Positions 38,117-45,938 of a stretch of DNA of 45,938 nucleotides are shown here, in pieces. The notes beneath the pieces are model-generated. The model was not told the origin of the DNA. It did not search any database and worked only from the letters and a program-made list of their open reading frames with translations. Every line of letters begins with the position of its first letter. Positions within the stretch are counted from its first letter, which is position 1. The stretch is from positions 1-45,938 of IMG/VR virus record IMGVR_UViG_3300045282_000043; one strand, 5' to 3'. Origin of the DNA: a virus. Position numbers and translations under genes: made by a program.

Positions 38117-38824
38117 TTATACTAGAGCAATCTCTTTACTTTTTTCTTTTTCTATTTCTGAAATACTTGGAATATTTTGTGAAATTAAGACATTACCATT
38201 TTGATGTTTATAATTAGTCATCCATTTACCATTATGCTTCTCAGGCCAAATAGTTACAGACATCATATGTCCTACAGCCGCATCGAGATCACAATAAACA
38301 TCAAATCCGGCATTACGTGCGCGATTAAAAAATCCAACGTCATCGCACCAACCATCTTTTTCAATTTCTCCAAGTCGTACGTAAGGCTTTTCTAAAGCCT
38401 CAAAAACCTTCATTGAGATTAAAACACAACCAAGACCACAATTAACACCTTTAATTAAACCACTCTGTTCGTCTAAGAATGTAAATTTACAAGAACCAGA
38501 TTCAAATGCTTCATCAAATAAAGCAGGTCGATGAGGAAATGATCTTAACAGATATAAACCAGATACAATATCTTTATCATGAACTAACAACTTCATTAAA
38601 GTATCTGCTGGCATAACCATATCATCATCTACAAAGAAAATATGTGTGCATTCATTCTTAACTGCTTCTTCTACAATTAGATTTCTAGATTTAGCAGGTG
38701 ACTGTCCATGAACAGTAACAGTTAAAGAATTATTAGGTCTCAACATAGACAGAAAATGTGGGAGGAAATCGGCTTTACGAATATGTTCTCCAGTAGATAA
38801 GCCGATTAGAACTTTTTTGTCCAC
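38117..38824 (-). CDS. GT-A type glycosyltransferase (235 aa)
   Basis: The start KKVLIGLSTGEHI, a strand ending FFVDDDMV (DDD near residue 66, metal and sugar-nucleotide binding) and a later DAAVGHM fit the GT-A fold of family 2-like glycosyltransferases. GLYLLRSFPHRP and CGLGCVLISMKVFEAL are usual in phage-encoded members. It overlaps the methyltransferase gene by 19 bases, so the pair is probably one module. It lies amid capsid genes and may modify virion or host surface sugars. Confidence 0.75.
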   Translation of the reverse strand: MDKKVLIGLSTGEHIRKADFLPHFLSMLRPNNSLTVTVHGQSPAKSRNLIVEEAVKNECTHIFFVDDDMVMPADTLMKLLVHDKDIVSGLYLLRSFPHRPALFDEAFESGSCKFTFLDEQSGLIKGVNCGLGCVLISMKVFEALEKPYVRLGEIEKDGWCDDVGFFNRARNAGFDVYCDLDAAVGHMMSVTIWPEKHNGKWMTNYKHQNGNVLISQNIPSISEIEKEKSKEIALV

Positions 38825-39357
38825 CAGATTGTGTCCTTTACATGAATGTCTGAGAAGAATTCATTAACAGATCTGTAAACTCCATCAAAACTTGTGTAAT
38901 CATGTCCGGCAATTATTCCATCAGATTTAATATACATTAAAGCTTTCGAGATGTCGTGCCGAACGGCGTCGTATGTATGATTGCCATCGATGAATATAAA
39001 ATCTGCTTTTGCTGGCGGAGTAAAATCTTCCCATTTAGAAACAATAGGAATCACTTTTTTAGATTTAATATGATCATTAAGATTAATACAGAATTGTTCA
39101 AATGCAGATTCATCAATTACAATAATTTCATTATGTGCAGGAATTACGAAATCCCAAGGATCAATGCAATAAATTTTACAGTTTTCAGGAGCATTATCAG
39201 CTATAGCTTTTGCACTTCTTCCGCAAAAAGATCCTATTTCATAAATAATGCTATTATCTTTTAAATCACTAGCTGTTTCTGCAAGAAAAGACAACTCCTC
39301 CCAGGACATCCATCCGGCAATCCATTTGGAACGAAGAAGGAGTTGTCTTGTTGTCAT
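38806..39357 (-). CDS. Class I SAM-dependent methyltransferase (family 24-like)
   Basis: YEIGSFCGRSA (residues 39-49) is the SAM-binding glycine motif. IYCIDPWDF, ADFIFIDGNHTYDAVRHD and GIIAGHDY follow in the order found in the Methyltransf_24 type. There is no NPPY or other DNA-methyltransferase motif, so sugar, lipid or protein is a more likely target. The gene overlaps the glycosyltransferase gene, which suggests methylation of a transferred sugar. It starts three bases after the preceding capsid-region gene. Confidence 0.75.
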   Translation of the reverse strand: MTTRQLLLRSKWIAGWMSWEELSFLAETASDLKDNSIIYEIGSFCGRSAKAIADNAPENCKIYCIDPWDFVIPAHNEIIVIDESAFEQFCINLNDHIKSKKVIPIVSKWEDFTPPAKADFIFIDGNHTYDAVRHDISKALMYIKSDGIIAGHDYTSFDGVYRSVNEFFSDIHVKDTIWWTKKF

Positions 39358-39360
39358 TGG

Positions 39361-39693
39361 TTAGTTTGTTCCAGTAACAATCACGTAATGGGCACCAGTT
39401 GTAAATCCAGCATCAGCAAGAGGATTGTAAACAAGCAGATATGCTTTGTTAGCTACTGTAGTTACTCCACCAAGAACATTGCCACCAGTTGTGAAACCAG
39501 TAGTTGTTCCAGGAACAATACAGAGCATATGCTGACCTGTTACAGGTGGATTAATAGTTGCTACAGATGTATTACCAGTAAGAACAGTGATAAAAGAAAT
39601 AGGAGTAATAGTAGCGGCTGCTGTTACAGTTACAGGTGCAGGTTGTGAATTATTTTGTACTGTAGAGAAATTCTGAAAAACATTATCAGCCAT
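39361..39693 (-). CDS. Small beta-rich virion protein next to the capsid gene (110 aa)
   Basis: The first gene after the major capsid gene, with a strong AAGGAG ribosome site. The sequence is Thr, Val and Ala-rich with almost no Lys or Arg (ITVLT..., TGQHML, NVLGGVTTVANKAYLLVY). Size, place and composition fit a capsid decoration protein. Not recognised by motif. Confidence 0.55.
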   Translation of the reverse strand: MADNVFQNFSTVQNNSQPAPVTVTAAATITPISFITVLTGNTSVATINPPVTGQHMLCIVPGTTTGFTTGGNVLGGVTTVANKAYLLVYNPLADAGFTTGAHYVIVTGTN

Positions 39694-39710
39694 TTTTTTC
39701 TCCTTTTTTC

Positions 39711-40964
39711 CTAATAACCCGAAGGAATAGCGAGTGAATCAATGTAAGCCGTAGCTGCGGGATTAAGCACGAAGGTCTGAAATCCAATTACCATATAGAA
39801 AATATCCGCTGCGGCTACTCCGCCGCTCGCTCCACGGAGTTCAAAGATTTTCCTACCATCAGATGTATAGAATCCAACAGGAAGAATCTCTGCACGACCC
39901 CAGACCGAGCTAACAATAAAGTCAATACGCTTCTTAGACCAATTAAAATGTGTCTTAATAGGAGCACCGGCTAGCTGCATGTTATCACCAAAATAGAGAT
40001 TAAGATTTTCATCCTTAGCTTGTTTATGAATAACAGAAATTAACTGTCCAATTTCCTCATAAGCCTGTGCCTGACACGGATGTGTCCAAGCAGTAGGATC
40101 AAAGTTATTATCAATACCAACACGATTACCGATCTTATTAATAGCTAATCTAGGAAGTGGCAATGTTAAAGCAGCATTTCCACCATTAACTCGGTTAGAC
40201 CGAATTTCTGGAGTGCTCGCTCTATCATAACCCAACCATGAACCAGTAGATGCATTACTATGATGATATTGAACACCATACAAAGCAGGTAATGCAGTAG
40301 GATTAGTTAATCCATCAACAATCAGTACATCTGTAGCAACGGCACCGGCAATAGCAGGAGTTACCTGAATCTGCTTATTCTCTACGTCCCAGAATGTAAT
40401 AACACCCTTACCACGAAATGTAGCCATAGTAGTATCATAAACCTGAACTACCTGATCATATCGAACTAAACGTGCTCCATATTCAGAATCTAGCGTATAT
40501 GTATCTACACCACCGCTAGTGGCTACAACAGTAATAGTTCCTACTTGACCAGTTCCGGTACCTTGTAATTGAGAATCTAACTGTCTTTTAATTTCAACAG
40601 TGCAACCAGCAGTTAAACGACGAACTGCGTTGATAACAGACTTTCGCCTGTCATCTGTTGACCATTGAGTTAATTTAGTATATTCAATATTCTCACTTAA
40701 GAATACAGGACGAACAACGGCTTTATCCCAAGTGGGACCGCCGCCGCGACCCATATCTCCGCCATCAGGATTAAAATACTGAAAGCGGCCACCGGGACGT
40801 AATTCCATAGGAGCACGCATCTCACGATATGATACAACTTCTACATCACGCTTTTTAATATTACCGTAAAATGTGTCGTCAGACTCGAATACAGTTGTTA
40901 CCTTCGGTAGAACTCTTTCAAGTTCTGTACCGGCGACAACTGATTCAACAACGGCTCCGGGCAT
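39711..40964 (-). CDS. Major capsid protein (HK97 fold, P22-like)
   Basis: A 417-residue protein directly after the scaffold gene, with length and order matching P22-like coat proteins. The Gly-rich loop MGRGGGPTWDKA, the helical SVINAVRRLTAGCTVEIKRQLD segment and a C-terminal beta part (FELRGASGGVAAADIFYMVIG) fit the HK97 fold in which hundreds of copies build the head. The assignment rests mainly on order and on general sequence form. Confidence 0.8.
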   Translation of the reverse strand: MPGAVVESVVAGTELERVLPKVTTVFESDDTFYGNIKKRDVEVVSYREMRAPMELRPGGRFQYFNPDGGDMGRGGGPTWDKAVVRPVFLSENIEYTKLTQWSTDDRRKSVINAVRRLTAGCTVEIKRQLDSQLQGTGTGQVGTITVVATSGGVDTYTLDSEYGARLVRYDQVVQVYDTTMATFRGKGVITFWDVENKQIQVTPAIAGAVATDVLIVDGLTNPTALPALYGVQYHHSNASTGSWLGYDRASTPEIRSNRVNGGNAALTLPLPRLAINKIGNRVGIDNNFDPTAWTHPCQAQAYEEIGQLISVIHKQAKDENLNLYFGDNMQLAGAPIKTHFNWSKKRIDFIVSSVWGRAEILPVGFYTSDGRKIFELRGASGGVAAADIFYMVIGFQTFVLNPAATAYIDSLAIPSGY

Positions 40965-40977
40965 ATGTTAACTCTCC

Positions 40978-42273
40978 TTAATCTCGCATGAAGAAATCTG
41001 TTACAGATTCACCTTTTTGCATCCCATTTTTACTTTTTGGTTGGGACGGTTTTCCAGCAGAAATTGTTTTCCGCGCTACGCGCGGAGTTGATTCTTCTTC
41101 AAAATCTTCTGTATCTTTGTCCTTATTTGCAGGACGAGAATCCTTTAAAGCTTCAGATCTAGCTTTTAAAATAGCATTTTTAAGATTTCCTTTAGCTTTA
41201 GACAGATAGAACGATTTGATTCGCCCTAATGAATCCTTCGAGAATTTATTGTCCGTTGCGGCTCGCCAAAGTTTATCTAAACTCTTAATCACAGTAGGAT
41301 CTTTAGATATTGAACTAGTAAGAATCTTCATTGCGTCTGCTACAGCATTCTTCTTAACATAACTACTCATATTACCTTTTGGATCAATATAATCTGTAAT
41401 TGTAGCTCTTAGAGTATTATCAACTTGTGATTGCAAATCATCACGAGAACTTTCATATCGTTCTCGTAAGAAAGAAATTCTTTCACTTTCTGCCTCATTC
41501 TTTTCAGTGCTATTTTCTTTTGATCTATCCACTCTATTCGATGGTGGAGTGAATTTAGCACTTCCAAAAATGAATTGGTTAACAAGCAGAGCGGCTTGCT
41601 TTAAATCATCATTATTTGTATCATTAGCTTCTTGAACCATTTCCATGATTAACCTCTTGTTTAAATTTCCAACAACATGAAAATATGCTTCTTTATCAAC
41701 CTTTGCTAATGTTGGAAGATAATCGTCAACAATAATATTAAATGCTTTATCATCTGCATCTTTTACACTCCTAAGGACTTCCTCAGTGTTGCCAGATAGA
41801 AGTTGAGATTCAAAACTGTTGAAGGTTTCAGATTTTTCAGCAACTTCTTTAGCATCATCAAATGAACCAAATAATTCATTATACTGTCTATCCCTTGACA
41901 TCATCTTTGCTAAAAATGGAAAATCTTTAAATAATTCTGGATATTTCTTTGATATCTCCTTCATCCTAGGAGGAGCTTGAATATCAATATCATCATCTGG
42001 CTTCGCCAGGTCTAGCTTCTCTATTTCTTCATCGGGTTCAATAAGTTCTAAATCATCGCCTTCATCGCCTTCTTCAGCATGAATTTCATCTTCGTCATCT
42101 ACTTCTTTAGTTTTAATTATTTTCTTTTCAGATTTAGACTCTTCTTCATTATCAAGTTCACTAAATAAATCGTTAATATCATCAGCCGTTTTGGGGCTAG
42201 GAATCTTACTAGCACCTTCAGGAGCTAATACATCAGGAGGATAGAACAACTCAGCTAATAGGTGCCTGTGCAT
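40978..42273 (-). CDS. Scaffolding protein candidate (431 aa)
   Basis: A very charged protein between portal and capsid genes. Residues 30-100 are strongly acidic (Glu/Asp runs). The centre is helical and the C-terminus is basic (ARKTISAGKPSQPKSK) followed by a short helical end, as in scaffolds whose C-terminus binds coat protein. The start overlaps the portal gene by 23 bases and has GGAGCAAG before it. No protease motif was seen. Confidence 0.65.
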   Translation of the reverse strand: MHRHLLAELFYPPDVLAPEGASKIPSPKTADDINDLFSELDNEEESKSEKKIIKTKEVDDEDEIHAEEGDEGDDLELIEPDEEIEKLDLAKPDDDIDIQAPPRMKEISKKYPELFKDFPFLAKMMSRDRQYNELFGSFDDAKEVAEKSETFNSFESQLLSGNTEEVLRSVKDADDKAFNIIVDDYLPTLAKVDKEAYFHVVGNLNKRLIMEMVQEANDTNNDDLKQAALLVNQFIFGSAKFTPPSNRVDRSKENSTEKNEAESERISFLRERYESSRDDLQSQVDNTLRATITDYIDPKGNMSSYVKKNAVADAMKILTSSISKDPTVIKSLDKLWRAATDNKFSKDSLGRIKSFYLSKAKGNLKNAILKARSEALKDSRPANKDKDTEDFEEESTPRVARKTISAGKPSQPKSKNGMQKGESVTDFFMRD

Positions 42274-44632
42274 TTCTTGCTCCAGTTATTTTTTCAGATT
42301 GTTTCGGTTTCATTGCTGGAGGTGTTCCAGGTGAAACATCTGAAGTTTTTGGCTTTCCCTTGACACCAGCTAATTGTAATTGATCATCATGTAATTGTTG
42401 AGCTTGCATCTGTTGATTAACAATGGTCATATGAGCTTTCATATGTAATAGAACATTTCGGTATCCATCAGGATTTTCTTTTTTAGCTAACCTACCGGCT
42501 GGACTAATTAACCAACTCTTACAAACTTTAGCTTCTATTGCATGATCATCTACATCTTGATCAATTTCAACAGAAGGCTGTTCCTGTGGTTGTTCAGGAG
42601 GTGGAATACCATTCTGTTGATGTTGTGGATCTTGTTGATGCAGCTGTTGAGCTTGTTGGAATAATTGCATAGACTCTGGAGAAGGAGGAATAGGAACAGA
42701 ATTAATTAATTCATCAATTTCTTCATGTTGCTTTTCTTTATCTTCTTGACCAGGTAAGTGGAATTGTGGAATCTTAATAATCTTACTAATATATGGAAGA
42801 TTCTCAGGGTCCATCAACGCACTCGTTACCTCGGCGTTATTTAATTGCATAAGCTGCATAATAATATCAGCTTGCTGTTCATCACTTACTGGAAGTTTTT
42901 CATCAGGTTCTAATTCAATAAAACCTATCTTTCCATCAATCTCAGCACGTCGAATGAATATGTTGATAAATTTACCAGCATCATTCCTCTCAACAATTCT
43001 TTCATCATCAATCATATTCTTCATATACATTGGAATTACTTTACCAAATATCTTCTTCCACCAAATAGTCATCATACGCCAAGGAGTTTGTAATCTTTGC
43101 AATGCCATTCCTTTAGACATTGCATATTCACTAGCTGTTCGAGAGCTACCGGCTCCTTGACTTCCACCAAAAATAGATGGGAGAGCACCTGAAACAAATT
43201 GTCCTAATTCTTGTACAATTTTATAGAAATTAAATACTTCAGGAGATAATGAAGCTGTTTGTGATGTATAAAAACTCTCACCTATATTGCGGCTTCCACT
43301 TGTAGGTTTCGTAGCCGTTAACGTACCAGGTTGTGCTTCTATCTGACGTTGAGCATTGAAATTTACAACAGCAGGATCAGCCCAAGTTTGAGCTATTCCA
43401 TGCTCAATAGTTTGGAGTGTAAGAGAGATAAGATCGTTAATAATATCTTGAACATTTGTTAATAATTCTCCAAGAGGATCATGATTTAAGAAATCAGACA
43501 TTGGATTAATAGCTATAGTCCAATGATCATCTAAAGATTCATTTTTATATTCTGCAGGAATATCATTAATCATTACAAATCTAGCACCATCTGGAAACTT
43601 CTTCTTAAGTCTCTTACAATCTTCTTCTGGAAGAATATTGAAAGCGGCTGGTCTGAACCAACGATTTTTAACTGTTACATTTTCATCTGGAACTTCTCCA
43701 CGGTATTGTGTATTCATTCTTCCATATTGTTCATATGGATCAGTAGTTCCTATATTACTCCAACCTCCATGTGGAAACTTATCATATAGATCTTGATAAC
43801 ATTCTAAAGCATTTGCATAATGAGTTTCATAATCAAAATTGAGATATGGAGTATCTTTCTGTTTCTTTGCATAATTAGCTATCTTAACATATAATCCTCC
43901 ATAAACTTCTAAACAAACACGCGACTTAGGTTCACTCGTAGTACCAACAAGTCGAGGAATCTTTAATTTAACTTTTTGTTGTTGAGGATCTAATTTAGCT
44001 TCACACTCAACACAAAGTGGAGGATTATCTTCCTCTTCTTTTATATCCTCATCAGAAGGATCAAACATATTATCAGGAACTCTAGCTCCACATTGTGGAC
44101 ATACATAAGCATCAATTTCTTCATCTTTATATTTAGGCTTCTCAACTGTTCCATATTCTTTATCTTCTTTAATATAATTGTAACAACAAATTGGACTTTC
44201 TGTGCAATAAATATAAAGTGCATGAAGCCATAAAAAAATCACATCATTATGTTTATAAACTAATTCAGCAATTTTATCACCAGCTTTAGCAGTACTTACA
44301 TCAAGAGGATTTTCTGCATCATCAGGAACGCAGTTAATTCCTGGAATCTGAATGCTGAGAGCGGCTATGATAGTCTCAAGAAAAGCCTTAAACACATTTA
44401 TAGGCTTATCATAATATTCTTGATCAGAATCTGAAGAACTAGCATTTTGATTATAAACTCTGTAATCTTGAGCTTTCTCACTCCAATATACTTGAGAGAA
44501 ATTATTCCAATAAAGTTTCAATAAACGATAACGTCTAATCTGCCTCTCACGTACAGCTCTATCTTCTTGATCGAAATGGTCAGCTACAGTCTTTAATAAA
44601 CTACAAATTTCATCATCAAGTTTTTCAGACAT
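42251..44632 (-). CDS. Portal protein with a zinc-ribbon insertion (793 aa)
   Basis: A long portal of the podovirus type: it forms the dodecameric ring at one head vertex through which DNA enters and leaves. Sequences from SDFLNHDPLGELLTNVQDIINDLISLTLQ to SRTASEYAMSKGMALQRLQ are typical portal core helices. Two CxxC pairs near residues 177 and 209 (CPQC and CVEC) form a zinc-ribbon insertion in the N-terminal wing. The last 150 residues are Gln-rich, like a barrel or tail extension. The start touches a small basic gene by one base. Confidence 0.85.
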   Translation of the reverse strand: MSEKLDDEICSLLKTVADHFDQEDRAVRERQIRRYRLLKLYWNNFSQVYWSEKAQDYRVYNQNASSSDSDQEYYDKPINVFKAFLETIIAALSIQIPGINCVPDDAENPLDVSTAKAGDKIAELVYKHNDVIFLWLHALYIYCTESPICCYNYIKEDKEYGTVEKPKYKDEEIDAYVCPQCGARVPDNMFDPSDEDIKEEEDNPPLCVECEAKLDPQQQKVKLKIPRLVGTTSEPKSRVCLEVYGGLYVKIANYAKKQKDTPYLNFDYETHYANALECYQDLYDKFPHGGWSNIGTTDPYEQYGRMNTQYRGEVPDENVTVKNRWFRPAAFNILPEEDCKRLKKKFPDGARFVMINDIPAEYKNESLDDHWTIAINPMSDFLNHDPLGELLTNVQDIINDLISLTLQTIEHGIAQTWADPAVVNFNAQRQIEAQPGTLTATKPTSGSRNIGESFYTSQTASLSPEVFNFYKIVQELGQFVSGALPSIFGGSQGAGSSRTASEYAMSKGMALQRLQTPWRMMTIWWKKIFGKVIPMYMKNMIDDERIVERNDAGKFINIFIRRAEIDGKIGFIELEPDEKLPVSDEQQADIIMQLMQLNNAEVTSALMDPENLPYISKIIKIPQFHLPGQEDKEKQHEEIDELINSVPIPPSPESMQLFQQAQQLHQQDPQHQQNGIPPPEQPQEQPSVEIDQDVDDHAIEAKVCKSWLISPAGRLAKKENPDGYRNVLLHMKAHMTIVNQQMQAQQLHDDQLQLAGVKGKPKTSDVSPGTPPAMKPKQSEKITGARNAQAPIS

Positions 44633-44799
44633 TATTTTCTCTTCTTTTTCATAAAGAGACTTCTATTTTTAGGACTAGTTTTATGTACCATTTCTTCAGC
44701 CACCTCAGGTGATGGACCCACTCCGTGATGTTTATTAGACTTTCCTCCGTGAGCAATCATTGCCATGAATCTATATTGTTTACCGCTAACAGCTGACAT
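44632..44799 (-). CDS. Small basic protein upstream of the portal (55 aa)
   Basis: A frame of 55 residues from ATG 44799 to TAA overlapping the portal ATG by one base. The form VSGKQYRFMAMIAHGGKS followed by GPSPEVAEEMV and a Lys-rich end is one I recall from small phage proteins adjacent to portal or terminase genes. The role is not established. It was found by reading the gap. Confidence 0.6.
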   Translation of the reverse strand: MSAVSGKQYRFMAMIAHGGKSNKHHGVGPSPEVAEEMVHKTSPKNRSLFMKKKRK

Positions 44800-45053
44800 T
44801 AGAATTTCTTTGAAAGAGTTAATTTCTTAGGCTTAAAGCTCTTAGACATTTTCGACATCATACTATCAAATCCTTCTACACTAGGACTAATAGAACTAGC
44901 TTTCATATTCCCTGTGAATTTCTTCTTCTTAAGTGCAATATCTGTTTTACTCTGTCTATTAGCAAAGAAACTTTTCAGTGGCTTAGAATTATTATTCTCT
45001 CCACTTCCACTACTGAATTTTATTGGATTCTTAAGTTTCAGACTCTTCATCAT
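44799..45053 (-). CDS. Basic hypothetical protein (84 aa)
   Basis: A strongly basic, Lys- and Ser-rich protein (LKKKKFTGNMK, MSKMSKSFKPKKLTLSKKF), with two adjacent ATG starts. It could bind DNA or be internal to the head. It overlaps the next gene by one base. Not recognised. Confidence 0.5.
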   Translation of the reverse strand: MMKSLKLKNPIKFSSGSGENNNSKPLKSFFANRQSKTDIALKKKKFTGNMKASSISPSVEGFDSMMSKMSKSFKPKKLTLSKKF

Positions 45054-45056
45054 TTA

Positions 45057-45293
45057 CTAACTCATTACCACAGCATGAGATCCAGCAACTCCAGCAACAA
45101 TAGTATATGTCAATGTAGTAGCTGGAGTTAATGGGAAATAGAAAGATCCAGTTGCATCTACAACATTCACAGTTCCATCATTGTAATCAAAATTAATAAA
45201 TTTAACCTGATTGAATTGTTTAGCTACGTTATTATTGTTAATATCACGTGCCGTTACTCTAGCAGTTGCATTGATCTTAGGAATGTTTGCCAT
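45057..45293 (-). CDS. Small beta-rich protein, paralogue 1 (78 aa)
   Basis: The sequence from FDYNDGTVNVVDATGSFYF to LTYTIVAGVAGSHAVVM matches in pattern the protein at 45308-45538 (strand, turn, aromatic F.., then TxVxTYxIxAG and a VV end). The two are probably tandem duplicates. A small virion protein is likely. Function is unknown. Confidence 0.55.
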   Translation of the reverse strand: MANIPKINATARVTARDINNNNVAKQFNQVKFINFDYNDGTVNVVDATGSFYFPLTPATTLTYTIVAGVAGSHAVVMS

Positions 45294-45307
45294 TGCTATT
45301 CAATCTC

Positions 45308-45538
45308 CTACGTAACTGTAATTACAGTCGCACCAGCAGTGATAACTTGTGTAACAGTTGTAGATGCAGAATAATCAAAATAGGTTGTACTACCAGCTCC
45401 GGCTCGTGTAACTGAAATAGTATTCTTTACAAAATCATATTCAACATCAACTACATCTGTAAATGTTAAAGCTGTAACAGCTTGCCCTGGACCTGTCGAA
45501 CCAGTGTAAACAAACTTTGCCGGAGATGCATTAGCCAT
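45308..45538 (-). CDS. Small beta-rich protein, paralogue 2 (76 aa)
   Basis: It resembles the next gene product: DVEYDFVKNTISVTRAG, TTYFDYSASTTVTQVITAGATVITV. The gene is preceded by the coiled-coil gene with a short gap. Low charge and many Thr and Val suggest a virion surface protein. No family is recognised. Confidence 0.55.
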   Translation of the reverse strand: MANASPAKFVYTGSTGPGQAVTALTFTDVVDVEYDFVKNTISVTRAGAGSTTYFDYSASTTVTQVITAGATVITVT

Positions 45539-45541
45539 TCT

Positions 45542-45880
45542 CTAAGCCTCTTTCTCTTCAACATCAAGTTCTTTTTCTAGTTTAGTAATCCTATCATCTG
45601 GTAATCCAATATGTTTCTTCTCTTGTAATATCATAGCCTCTGCTCTATCTCTAGCTTCCATAGCTGCTTTACGTCTAGAGAAAAGTCCCGATGCCGCAGC
45701 CAATGAATTCAATTCAATAGGTGGAGCTTCATATGTCTTAGGCTTAACAATACTAAAAAGAGTTTCTGTAAGTTGTTTCTTCTCGTCATTAACGAATGCT
45801 AACTGTTGCTTTAGAGTCTCACATGATTGACAGACTTCATAATCTTTGATTCCTAACAAGCGAAGAAGAAGTCTGATCAT
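45542..45880 (-). CDS. Coiled-coil protein with an N-terminal CxxC (112 aa)
   Basis: ATG 45880 follows GGAAG and is preferred to a GTG at 45895. A basic amphipathic start (MIRLLLRLLGIKDYEV) is followed by CQSC, a helical stretch and an acidic end (ITKLEKELDVEEKEA). It spans the circle junction: its start is duplicated at positions 24-26, where it overlaps the stop of the 23-265 gene. Function is unknown. Confidence 0.55.
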   Translation of the reverse strand: MIRLLLRLLGIKDYEVCQSCETLKQQLAFVNDEKKQLTETLFSIVKPKTYEAPPIELNSLAAASGLFSRRKAAMEARDRAEAMILQEKKHIGLPDDRITKLEKELDVEEKEA

Positions 45881-45938
45881 CGTTGTTCTTCCCACATTGC
45901 ATCTCTGCGTATTCTTGTAGCCTCTAAATCCTTTCTAA
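45855..45938. repeat. Terminal direct repeat, right copy
   Basis: Identical to 1-84. See the left copy. If one copy is removed, the reading frames of the late operon join without a gap. Confidence 0.95.

Noticed and set aside
38116-38121. Perfect TATAAT (minus strand) at the end of the glycosyltransferase gene
   Set aside because: No -35 box lies 16-18 bases upstream, and the hexamer coincides with the stop codon context, so a promoter is not supported.
1-45938. CRISPR arrays, insertion sequences, integrase and attachment sites
   Set aside because: No regularly spaced repeats, transposase or recombinase motif was found on either strand.

Overview
The window is best read as one complete tailed-phage genome (Caudoviricetes), probably a podovirus-type virion with a P22-like head and short tail. 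It is AT-rich by eye. The first 84 bases are repeated exactly at the end (1-84 = 45855-45938), so the contig closes into a circle of about 45,854 bp, either a circularly permuted genome or an assembly overlap. The host cannot be named from sequence. Sigma70-type promoters, strong Shine-Dalgarno sequences and a lipoprotein suit an ordinary, possibly Gram-negative, bacterium. No integrase, repressor or phage RNA polymerase is seen, so a virulent phage using host RNA polymerase is the simplest reading.

Layout. Two transcription units diverge from a G+C-richer control region at about 4.3-5.9 kb. Rightward (+, 5.9-23.0 kb) runs the early/replication block: a sigma-region-4-like regulator, many small tightly overlapping ORFs, an SF2/SNF2 helicase, a Cas4/RecB-like nuclease, tRNA-Leu(UAA), a RecA-like ATPase, an Acb2/Tad1-like protein, an OB-fold ssDNA-binding protein, a UDG-exonuclease-PolA fusion polymerase and a DUF3987-type helicase. 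Leftward (-) runs the late block, starting at a good promoter at 4345-4373, crossing the circle junction and ending at 22966. Its order is putative TerS, small membrane and lipoprotein genes, TerL, small virion proteins, portal, scaffold, major capsid protein, a methyltransferase/glycosyltransferase pair, head-tail completion and tail-hub proteins, tail fibre and three ejection-type proteins. A separate leftward pair of G+C-rich genes (4628-5460) has its own promoter and an internal terminator. The two large units converge at 22966-22973, where the stop codons overlap.

Most unusual points: an in-frame TAC/AAC microsatellite giving about 41 consecutive Tyr/Asn residues; a stand-alone ClpX-type zinc finger; an Acb2/Tad1-like anti-defence candidate; a cysteine-peptidase-like early protein; the UDG-polymerase fusion with an altered motif A; a recurring Phe-Asn-Pro-Phe motif, in one case with a 23-bp identical DNA match between an early and a late gene; a 20-bp element shared by the divergent promoters; tandem dyads upstream of the late promoter; a threefold excess of the pentamer AGCCG; and a composition-shifted block in the tail fibre. 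Five small ORFs that overlap their neighbours (20226, 21867, 22293, 22845 on +; 44799 on -), one further small gene (37497 on -) and one ORF broken by TGA (13064) were found by reading the gaps.
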